A stretch of DNA of 6,290 nt from assembly GCA_937891445.1 (NCBI GenBank), contig CALAFV010000632.1, positions 1 to 6,290 on the forward strand. Reading direction: 5' to 3'. The notes below the pieces were generated by a model. That model was not told the origin of the DNA and searched no databases. It saw nothing but the letters and a program-made list of their open reading frames with translations. Below, piece after piece: positions 1 through 4,272 of the stretch. Every line of letters begins with the position of its first letter. Positions within the stretch are counted from its first letter, which is position 1. A program made the translations under genes and the position numbers. Origin of the DNA: an uncultured Phycisphaerales bacterium. Lineage in GTDB: Bacteria > Planctomycetota > Phycisphaerae > Phycisphaerales > UBA1924.

Positions 1-155
1 AGCACCTCGCGGGGCAGTATGCTGGGGGCGAGGGTGGGGCCGGGGCCGAGTTCCCCGAACTCGCCCCCGGCAAGACGCTCGTCGGCCTCATGCGCCGGAT
101 CGAGCGGTCCATCAAGGTACTGACGCATGACGACCCCACCCCGCCAGCACCGTAA
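1..155 (+). CDS. C-terminal fragment of an unidentified protein (5' end outside window)
   Basis: Reading from base 3 there is an open frame of 50 codons that ends at TAA 153-155. Its third positions are mostly G or C (about 36 of the first 42 codons), and the translation looks protein-like: a Gly/Ala-rich stretch, then PELAPGKTLVGLMRRIERS, a basic amphipathic helix, and an acidic/proline tail. The two other plus frames end at TGA 121-123 and TGA 128-130 and look less natural. The last 29 bases overlap the start of the lipoprotein gene in a different frame, consistent with translational coupling. I do not recognise the family, and the fragment is too short to assign a function. Confidence 0.5.
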   Translation, partial: HLAGQYAGGEGGAGAEFPELAPGKTLVGLMRRIERSIKVLTHDDPTPPAP

Positions 156-897
156 TCGCCGCGCCACCCTCGTGCGGACCGTCGCCGTCGCGGCTCTCGT
201 CGCCGTCATCGGGTGCGAAAAGAAGCCCCCGCCCAAGCCGCCGCCGCCTCCCCCGCCGCCTCCGCCGCCCCCCGCGGCGCCGGAGCCGATCACGGTGGAC
301 GGCCTGCTGCAGACGATGAACGCCGACCCGCGCGTGCAGTTCCCGCAGGCCAAGGCTCCCACCAGCGAGTCCTTCGCTCGCGCCGTCATCTCGCTGGCCG
401 ACGCCATCGTCCGTGGCGACTCCGCCAAACTCCGCCCGCTGCTCACGCCCCCCGACCGGGCGGTCCTCGAGCAACTCGAGGGCAGCGAGCAGTGGACCGC
501 CGAGACCTCCAAACTCGAGGCCGCGCGCGTCGTCTACGCCGGCGAGGGCGTCCTCGGCGCGCCGCTCGCGGTCCTGGCCCTCCAGGCCCCCGACGGCGCA
601 TACCTCCTCGGGTGGAACGCCACGAACATCGGCGACACCTGGGTCTTCAGCAGCGTGCCGACCAGCGCCACCGTCCGCTCACGGGCCTCGGAGTGGGACA
701 ACGTTCCCCTCATGGGCCTGATCGCGGTGCCCACCGGCGTCGAACTCACCGATGTCGATGCCGCGGCCGCGCAGGAAGTCCTCGACGAGGTCAAGAAGAA
801 ACTGCAAGAGATGGCGCCCGAGGACGACAACAACAAGGACATCGAGAAGCGCACGCCCGCCGGCCCGGTCAAGATCCCGCAGCCCGGCAGCGGCTGA
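127..897 (+). CDS. Predicted lipoprotein with a polyproline linker, function unknown
   Basis: A 256-aa protein. Residues 1-30 form a lipoprotein signal: basic n-region (RQHRNRR), hydrophobic core (about 15-28), then a lipobox VIGC with the lipidated Cys at position 30. Directly after come EKK, three prolines, K, then twelve consecutive prolines (38-49), which would form a rigid tether between the membrane anchor and the folded part. The body (about 55-220) is a mixed alpha/beta sequence with a helical region (SESFARAVISLADAIVRGD) and a strand-rich middle (AVLALQAPDGAYLLGW). The tail is charged, with VKKKLQEM and EDDNNKD. I see no catalytic motif and do not recognise a family; an NTF2-like fold is possible but only a guess. 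The ATG at 127 is chosen because it gives a full signal peptide and has AAGG at 114-117, nine bases upstream. A twelve-proline run would be expected to need elongation factor P for translation. Confidence 0.85.
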   Translation: MTTPPRQHRNRRATLVRTVAVAALVAVIGCEKKPPPKPPPPPPPPPPPPAAPEPITVDGLLQTMNADPRVQFPQAKAPTSESFARAVISLADAIVRGDSAKLRPLLTPPDRAVLEQLEGSEQWTAETSKLEAARVVYAGEGVLGAPLAVLALQAPDGAYLLGWNATNIGDTWVFSSVPTSATVRSRASEWDNVPLMGLIAVPTGVELTDVDAAAAQEVLDEVKKKLQEMAPEDDNNKDIEKRTPAGPVKIPQPGSG

Positions 898-975
898 GCC
901 GGCCCCGCCTCCTCTCCCGCCGCGCTGTTCCCCCGCACCCCAGACCGCCGGCCATCGCCGGCCGCGAGGTTTATC

Positions 976-1722
976 ATGGCCGAATCCAGCCCCCGTGTCG
1001 CCATCGTCACCGGCGCGTCCCGCGGCATCGGCCGCGCCATCGCCCTGCGCCTGGCGCGCGACGGCCGTCACGTCGTCCTCATGGCCCGCTCCGAGGGCCC
1101 GCTGACCGAACTCAAGAGCGAGATCGAGTCCGCCGGCGGCGCGGCGAGCGTCGCCGCGGTCGACGTCGCCGACCCCGCGGCCTTCGCCGCCGCCATCGAG
1201 AAGGCCGCCGCCGACCTGGGCCGCCTCGACATCCTCGTCAACAACGCCGGCATCACGCGCGACAACCTCATCCTCCGCATGAGCGACGATGAGTGGGCCA
1301 GCGTCATCCAGACCAACCTCACCAGCGCGTTCGTCGCCATCCGCGCCGCCGCAAGGCCGATGATGCGCGGCCGCTTCGGGCGCATCGTCAACATCGCCTC
1401 CACCAGCGGCCTGGTCGGCAACACGGGTCAGGCCAACTACGCCGCCGCCAAGGCCGGCCTCGTCGGCCTCACCAAGACCATCGCCCGCGAACTGGGCTCC
1501 AAGGGGATCACCGCGAACGTCGTCGCCCCCGGCTTCATCGAGACCGACATGACGCGCGACCTGCCGCAGCAGATCAAGGACGGCGTCATGCAGATGATGG
1601 CCGTCAAGCGCATGGGCACCAGCGAGGACATCGCCGCGGCCGTCGCCTACGTCACCAGCGACGAGGCCGGCTTCCTCACCGGGCAGGTCATCGCCGTCGA
1701 CGGCGGCATGACGATGTACTGA
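976..1722 (+). CDS. fabG: 3-oxoacyl-[acyl-carrier-protein] reductase FabG
   Basis: NADPH-dependent reduction of 3-oxoacyl-ACP to 3-hydroxyacyl-ACP, the first reductive step of each cycle of type II fatty-acid synthesis, in the cytosol. The 248-aa length is normal for FabG. Classical short-chain dehydrogenase motifs are all present: the cofactor-binding TGASRGIG at 12-19, D63-V64 after strand 4, NNAG at 89-92, and the catalytic tetrad N114, S142, Y155, K159 with the standard Ser-13-Tyr-4-Lys spacing. The stretches QANYAAAKAGL and NVVAPGFIETDMTR are FabG-type rather than generic SDR, and the C-terminus GQVIAVDGGMTMY is typical. The start is supported by GAGG at 966-969, six bases before ATG. 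The usual neighbours fabD, acpP and fabF are absent, so the gene stands outside a fab cluster here. A paralogous SDR with another substrate cannot be fully excluded, but similarity to true FabG is strong. It ends 8 bp from the convergent gene's stop. Confidence 0.95.
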   Translation: MAESSPRVAIVTGASRGIGRAIALRLARDGRHVVLMARSEGPLTELKSEIESAGGAASVAAVDVADPAAFAAAIEKAAADLGRLDILVNNAGITRDNLILRMSDDEWASVIQTNLTSAFVAIRAAARPMMRGRFGRIVNIASTSGLVGNTGQANYAAAKAGLVGLTKTIARELGSKGITANVVAPGFIETDMTRDLPQQIKDGVMQMMAVKRMGTSEDIAAAVAYVTSDEAGFLTGQVIAVDGGMTMY

Positions 1723-1730
1723 CCCGTCCG

Positions 1731-2156
1731 TTACTCGCTCGCGCTCCCCTCGCCCCGCCCGCTGACCGCATCGTCGCAGAACTGCACCGCCTCTGCGACG
1801 CTCACGGTGAAGACTCCCGCCTCGCCCTGGTCCAGCGCCTGGCGCCACCGGCGGTACCCATCCTCCGACTCCGCCGTATCCACATCCCGCTCCAGCAGCC
1901 GGATCACGCTCCCGCGCAGCGCCGCCGCGGCGAACGGCAGGTGCGCGATGCTCAGGATCGCGCCGTCCGGGTCCGTCGGGTGCGGGATCTCCACATCCTC
2001 GACCGCGACGCTCACGACCTCCCCGTGCCCCGGCAGATCATCCACGCGCAGCACGACCACCGTGCTCAGCGGCTCGTGCGCACGCGAGTGGTAACTCCAC
2101 CGCTGGCCGGGCTCGAACGGGATGGGCTCGGTCTTGTCGGGTGTGCCCGGGTGCAT
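1731..2156 (-). CDS. Conserved uncharacterised protein
   Basis: A 141-aa soluble protein with no signal peptide or membrane segment. The N-terminal half is strand-rich (PGQRWSYHSRAHEPLSTVVV, then GEVVSVAVEDVEIP). The C-terminal half is helical and includes AHLPFAAAALRGSV, GYRRWRQALDQGEAGVFTV and VAEAVQF. From memory, this combination (GQxWxYxxR near the start, HxPF..AL..SV in the middle, WRxAxDxGEAGVFT..VAEAV at the end) resembles a widespread family of bacterial hypothetical proteins. I cannot name a Pfam entry or a function. It starts two bases after the TAA of the EamA-type gene, so the two are almost certainly co-transcribed and probably coupled. A GGAAG-like Shine-Dalgarno lies about seven bases upstream, inside the end of the EamA gene. 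The stop (TAA, 1733-1731) faces the fabG stop with no room for a separate terminator. Confidence 0.85.
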   Translation of the reverse strand: MHPGTPDKTEPIPFEPGQRWSYHSRAHEPLSTVVVLRVDDLPGHGEVVSVAVEDVEIPHPTDPDGAILSIAHLPFAAAALRGSVIRLLERDVDTAESEDGYRRWRQALDQGEAGVFTVSVAEAVQFCDDAVSGRGEGSASE

Positions 2157-2158
2157 GG

Positions 2159-2692
2159 TTACTTCCCTTCGGCCCCTTCCGCGATCCGCTGCGGGTCGGC
2201 CGCGGCTTCATCGGGCGGGTGTGCCGCTGCCTTTGCTCCAAAGCCCGCGATCAGCACGATCCCCGCCAGCACCATCACGACGCCGATCCCCTTGGCCGCG
2301 TTCATCGGCTCGCGCAGCACCAGCCACCCGAGCAGCACCGCGACGGCGGGGGCAAGTGTGAACGCGATGGGCTTGACGGTGGAGATCGGCCCGTGCGCCA
2401 GGCCGAGATAGAAGAAGAAGACTCCCGCGAAGCCGGCGAGGAACGCGGACCCGAGCGTCAGTTTGAGCAGCAGCGGCGTCGGGGCGGTCCACCAGCCGCG
2501 GGGCTCGGAAGCAGACTTCAGGATGTGGTACGCGACGATGTAGACGATCGCCGCGGGGATGATGCCCACCAGCGCGCGGACCAGCACGACGGTCATCGGG
2601 CCGACCTTGCCCGAGTGCAGCACGCTCTTGGTGAACATCTCGCCCAGGCCCCAGCACAGGCCCGCGAGGATCGCGAAGACGACGGCTTTCAT
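2159..2692 (-). CDS. Single-domain EamA/DMT-family membrane protein
   Basis: A 177-aa integral membrane protein of the drug/metabolite transporter type. Five hydrophobic segments are visible: about 2-22 (VVFAILAGLCWGLGE), 27-51, 70-93 (ending FFFYLGLAHG), 96-115 (KPIAFTLAPAVAVLLGWLVL) and 121-141 (GIGVVMVLAGIVLIAGF). The LREP signature followed by a final GIG...AGIVLI helix is the classic end of one EamA repeat. Typical EamA transporters carry two such repeats (about 300 aa); this one has a single copy and would need to pair with itself or a partner. The substrate is unknown. The C-terminal 30 residues are hydrophilic. The frame is open back to ATG 2737, but that extension is translated from a heptamer repeat array. 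I choose ATG 2692 because the EamA domain begins there and a -10-like element lies six bases before it. First gene of a two-gene minus-strand unit. Confidence 0.88.
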   Translation of the reverse strand: MKAVVFAILAGLCWGLGEMFTKSVLHSGKVGPMTVVLVRALVGIIPAAIVYIVAYHILKSASEPRGWWTAPTPLLLKLTLGSAFLAGFAGVFFFYLGLAHGPISTVKPIAFTLAPAVAVLLGWLVLREPMNAAKGIGVVMVLAGIVLIAGFGAKAAAHPPDEAAADPQRIAEGAEGK

Positions 2693-2704
2693 GGGGCCAG
2701 TGTA
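2693..2704 (-). promoter_or_regulatory. Candidate leaderless promoter of the EamA-type gene (-10 TACACT)
   Basis: Read on the minus strand, TACACT (2704-2699) is followed by exactly six bases (GGCCCC) and then the ATG at 2692. No Shine-Dalgarno is present in front of this ATG. A TANNNT-N6-start arrangement is what a transcript beginning at its own start codon would show. The same octamer TACACTGG recurs at 3751-3758. The likely -35 area lies inside the adjacent heptamer array. Inferred from pattern only. Confidence 0.5.
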
Positions 2705-2708
2705 GGGG

Positions 2709-2740
2709 ATAGGCAATGGGGAATGGGCAATGGGCAATGG
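2709..2740 (-). repeat. Heptamer array 1 (TGCCCAT, minus-strand reading)
   Basis: Four tandem 7-bp units on the minus strand: TGCCCAT (2736-2730), TGCCCAT (2729-2723), TCCCCAT (2722-2716) and TGCCTAT (2715-2709), preceded by CCAT. The 7-bp period is exact and the sequence is less GC-rich than its surroundings. It resembles the short tandemly repeated repetitive (STRR) heptamers known from filamentous cyanobacteria, but by analogy only. It lies immediately upstream of the EamA promoter and produces the spurious N-terminal extension (MPIAHSPLPIP) of that open frame. Confidence 0.8.
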
Positions 2741-2797
2741 AAGAGACAGGCGGCCTCACTACGGCCGCGGCGTGATTCGGCCCCTTGCTTCTTCTAG

Positions 2798-2825
2798 TGC
2801 CTGGTGCCTGATGCCCAGTGCCTCT
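2798..2825 (+). repeat. Heptamer array 2 (TGCCYRR, plus-strand reading)
   Basis: Four tandem 7-bp units on the plus strand: TGCCTGG (2798-2804), TGCCTGA (2805-2811), TGCCCAG (2812-2818) and TGCCTCT (2819-2825). A further partial unit (CTAG) precedes them. It shares the TGCC core and the 7-bp period with array 1, but in the opposite orientation, 57 bp away. Between the arrays lies a small hairpin, GCGGCC (2750-2755) with GGCCGC (2763-2768). I see no gene between 2741 and 2893. Confidence 0.7.
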
Positions 2826-2893
2826 CTTGTCATCTACGGCGTGTCGCGGCCGACGACGACGCAAGTTGCCTGACCCTGCGTGGGCCACCGATG

Positions 2894-3394
2894 TCATCCT
2901 GCTGGGTGGAGGTATCCCAGGTGGAGTTCGGCGTGGCGCAGGTGCGCCTGCTTCCACTGCTCGTGGGTCAGGGGCCCGAAGACGGGGTTGGGGTGGGTCG
3001 GCGCCGATTGCTCCAGGCGGTCCAGCGCGGCGGTCAGGCGCGACAGACCCTCGTCCAGTGTGAGCGGCTCGGTCGCGACAGTTCCTCCTTCGACCTTGGG
3101 GATGCGGAACCCCCGCGGCAGCGGCTTTGAGAGGAAACGCCCCTTTGCCAGCGGCGCCAGCGCACGGACGAACCACGGCGGGCGGATCTGCGGCGGGTAG
3201 CCGTCGAACGCGAAGTCGATCCACGCCGCGAGGTGGCCGAAGGTCTGGCCGGCTGTCCAGTTGCCGCTGCGGCGCAGGGCGCCAGCGCGCTCCGCCGCGG
3301 CGATGCGCTCGGCCTCGCGCCGGATGTCGTCGAGCGATGTGAACTTCAGCGTTCGGAAGTCCGCGACGGTCTTTGTGTTGATCGGACCGGTCAT
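2894..3394 (-). CDS. DUF1569 / DinB-like four-helix protein
   Basis: A 166-aa cytosolic protein. The stretch GNWTAGQTFGHLAAWIDFAFDG (about 44-65) with H54, and the C-terminal HEQWKQAHLRHAELHLGYL with H151, H154 and H158, match what I know of DUF1569, a DinB/YfiT-superfamily group common in Planctomycetota. DinB-like proteins are four-helix bundles that usually bind a divalent metal through three histidines. H54 plus two of the C-terminal histidines are plausible ligands here. The enzymatic role of the group is not established; relatives include thiol-dependent transferases. The middle is proline-rich (YPPQIRPPWF). ATG 3394 is preceded by AGGA about seven bases upstream, and the same bases also form a -10-like TAGGAT exactly six bases before ATG, so initiation could be leaderless or leadered. 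It is monocistronic: the downstream EamA gene is 200 bp away beyond the repeat arrays. Confidence 0.87.
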   Translation of the reverse strand: MTGPINTKTVADFRTLKFTSLDDIRREAERIAAAERAGALRRSGNWTAGQTFGHLAAWIDFAFDGYPPQIRPPWFVRALAPLAKGRFLSKPLPRGFRIPKVEGGTVATEPLTLDEGLSRLTAALDRLEQSAPTHPNPVFGPLTHEQWKQAHLRHAELHLGYLHPAG

Positions 3395-3409
3395 GGCGTG
3401 ATCCTATCA
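3395..3409 (-). promoter_or_regulatory. Candidate leaderless extended -10 promoter of the DUF1569 gene
   Basis: On the minus strand, TGATAGGAT (3409-3401) is an extended -10 (TGn plus TANNNT), followed by exactly six bases (CACGCC) and ATG at 3394. A possible -35, TTCGCA (3428-3423), matches TTGACA at four of six positions with a 16-bp spacer. The AGGA inside the hexamer could instead act as a Shine-Dalgarno, so the reading is ambiguous. Confidence 0.5.
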
Positions 3410-3428
3410 GACTCCGTGCGGCTGCGAA

Positions 3429-3442
3429 CGGCTCGCGAGCCG
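3429..3442. promoter_or_regulatory. Perfect 14-bp palindrome in the divergent intergenic region (possible operator)
   Basis: CGGCTCGCGAGCCG is its own reverse complement over 14 bp. It lies at about -35 to -48 relative to the predicted leaderless start of the DUF1569 gene and about 70 bp upstream of the small plus-strand gene. Position and perfect symmetry suit a dimeric regulator site. It has no T-run and so is unlikely to be a terminator. No regulator gene is adjacent. Confidence 0.35.
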
Positions 3443-3466
3443 AGTTGCGGGAATACCGGCCCGCGA

Positions 3467-3498
3467 CTGTGTGATTCAACGGACACAGCCATCACACA
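3467..3498 (+). promoter_or_regulatory. Leader with two mutually exclusive hairpins before a small gene
   Basis: TGTGTGAT (3468-3475) is perfectly complementary to ATCACACA (3491-3498) with a 15-base loop, and the last base of that stem is the first base of the Shine-Dalgarno. CTGTGT (3467-3472) can instead pair with ACACAG (3483-3488) with a 10-base loop. Both cannot form together, because they use the same 5' strand. This could tune translation or be a protein-binding inverted repeat; neither is shown. Confidence 0.35.
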
Positions 3499-3503
3499 AG
3501 GAG
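3498..3503 (+). promoter_or_regulatory. Strong Shine-Dalgarno AAGGAG fixing the start at 3511
   Basis: AAGGAG sits seven bases upstream of ATG 3511, the best ribosome binding site in the window. It shows that translation is meant to begin at this ATG even though the frame it opens is not the frame that carries the protein-like sequence downstream. Confidence 0.75.
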
Positions 3504-3510
3504 CCCCGCC

Positions 3511-3736
3511 ATGCCCCACCGTCGCAGGACGATCGCCCTGCCGACTCCGGCACGACCTGCTGGGGCTGAAGACGGACACGAGCCTGGCGGTGAGCGACGC
3601 CGCGATCGCGGACCGCGCGAGCATCACGGGCCGGTGCATCGCCGTGGGACCGGAGTTTGTGGTCATGGAGGTCCAGAACGAGGAGGTGTGGATCCCGCGC
3701 GGGAATGTGCTGGTGATCCACTCCCGCGAGCGATGA
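3511..3736 (+). CDS. Small uncharacterised protein with an apparent one-base frameshift near its start
   Basis: ATG 3511 has an excellent ribosome binding site. Its own frame runs on without good codon character until 3933, through the next gene. The next frame over carries a convincing protein ending at TGA 3734-3736, with strong G/C third-position bias: LLGLKTDTSLAVSDAAIAD, then ITGRC, EFVVMEVQNEEVWIPRG and NVLVIHSRER. That frame has no usable start of its own. Removing one C from the CCCC run at 3514-3517 joins the two and gives a 74-aa protein starting MPTVAGRSPC. The simplest explanation is a sequencing or assembly indel, or a real inactivating mutation; programmed frameshifting is less likely. 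The protein is probably a small soluble beta-rich domain. Family and function are not recognised. It is followed by a promoter-like sequence and the 123-aa gene on the same strand. Confidence 0.65.
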
Positions 3737-3750
3737 TCCGCGCGTTCGGT

Positions 3751-3756
3751 TACACT
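3751..3756 (+). promoter_or_regulatory. Candidate -10 element (TACACT) for the 123-aa gene
   Basis: TACACTGG here is identical to the octamer in front of the EamA-type gene on the other strand. A start about seven bases downstream would fall on A3763, giving a leader of about 38 bases that contains the Shine-Dalgarno at 3789. I see no convincing -35. Confidence 0.4.
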
Positions 3757-3788
3757 GGGGCCACGAGCGCGCAGACCGCGCCTTGCTC

Positions 3789-3793
3789 AGGAG
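3789..3793 (+). promoter_or_regulatory. Shine-Dalgarno AGGAG selecting the start at 3801
   Basis: AGGAG lies seven bases before ATG 3801. The upstream in-frame ATG at 3783 overlaps poor sequence and has no such site, so 3801 is preferred. Confidence 0.75.
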
Positions 3794-3800
3794 CCCGTTC

Positions 3801-4172
3801 ATGCCGACTTCCAAAGACCTGCTGGCTCAGGCCAAGAAGACCCTCGATTCCAACCGGATCAACCGCGTTCCGCACGAACAGTCCGTTCGGAAGACCGAGA
3901 AGGAGCTTGGGGAGTTCGCGAAGCTCAAGCTGATCCTCAAGAACTCCCTCGGCGCGACGGACCACAGCTTGAGCGTTCTCAACGGCCAGCTGGCCAAGCT
4001 CAACGCCGGACTGACCGAGCTCAACAAGAACGCCCCGGTCTTTCGAGCCCCGGCGGACGCCAAGGTGTACGCCCAGCTCAAGGCGGAGTACACCGAGTCG
4101 ATCAAGGCCGGCATGGCGGTCTCCAAGGCGTACCAAGATCTGAAGAAGGCCGTGCAGGCCGCGATCAAGTAG
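3801..4172 (+). CDS. Small lysine-rich helical protein, function unknown
   Basis: A 123-aa soluble protein beginning MPTSKDLLAQAKKTLDSNRI. It is almost entirely predicted helix: alternating Lys/Glu/Leu/Ala with heptad-like leucines (ELGEFAKLKLILKNSLG, then LNGQLAKLNAGLTELNK), and a C-terminal helix SKAYQDLKKAVQAAIK. A short break with prolines (APVFRAPADAK) separates two helical halves. It has no cysteine, signal peptide or membrane segment. Such composition fits a coiled-coil or helical-bundle protein, perhaps a structural or nucleoid-associated one, but I recognise no family. Its low-bias lysine codons are all AAG, typical of the surrounding genome, so it does not look recently acquired. 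It stands between two unrelated plus-strand genes with its own promoter-like element and ribosome binding site. Confidence 0.82.
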   Translation: MPTSKDLLAQAKKTLDSNRINRVPHEQSVRKTEKELGEFAKLKLILKNSLGATDHSLSVLNGQLAKLNAGLTELNKNAPVFRAPADAKVYAQLKAEYTESIKAGMAVSKAYQDLKKAVQAAIK

Positions 4173-4260
4173 CCCGGCGGGCGACGGCCCGAGCTCGCGA
4201 GAGCCGCGCGACGCCATGCCGCTGCGACCTGCGGGCTTCTACGGCGAACGTCCGACCCGG

Positions 4261-4272
4261 TATGCTGGTGTC
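4261..4272 (+). promoter_or_regulatory. Candidate leaderless promoter of the PD-(D/E)XK gene (-10 TATGCT)
   Basis: TATGCT (4261-4266) is followed by exactly six bases (GGTGTC) and then GTG at 4273. No Shine-Dalgarno precedes this GTG or the upstream in-frame ATG at 4216. The spacing matches the two minus-strand candidates, which supports both a leaderless transcript and the GTG start. The -35 region is not convincing. Confidence 0.5.

Noticed and set aside
947..962. GCCGGC-CATC-GCCGGC hairpin upstream of fabG as a terminator
   Set aside because: Only 6 bp, each arm is itself palindromic, no T-run follows, and such words are common at this GC content.
679..1848. Long minus-strand open frame opposite fabG
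   Set aside because: Its translation is Gly/Asp/Arg-rich low-complexity sequence typical of the antisense of a GC-rich gene, and the plus strand carries an unmistakable FabG.
2693..2737. Upstream ATG at 2737 as the start of the EamA-type protein
   Set aside because: The 15 added residues are a translation of the heptamer array, there is no ribosome binding site, and the first membrane helix begins right at the 2692 start.
3233..3556. Plus-strand open frame running from inside the DUF1569 gene into the small gene
   Set aside because: The first half is antisense to DUF1569 and unlike protein; only the part after about 3557 is convincing, and it belongs with the ATG at 3511.
3511..4172. The small gene and the 123-aa gene as a toxin-antitoxin pair
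   Set aside because: They are 64 bp apart with a promoter-like element and a separate ribosome binding site between them, and neither shows a toxin or DNA-binding motif.
4216..4272. ATG 4216 as the start of the PD-(D/E)XK protein
   Set aside because: No Shine-Dalgarno, non-family N-terminal residues, and a -10-like hexamer lies inside this stretch, six bases before GTG 4273. Not excluded entirely.
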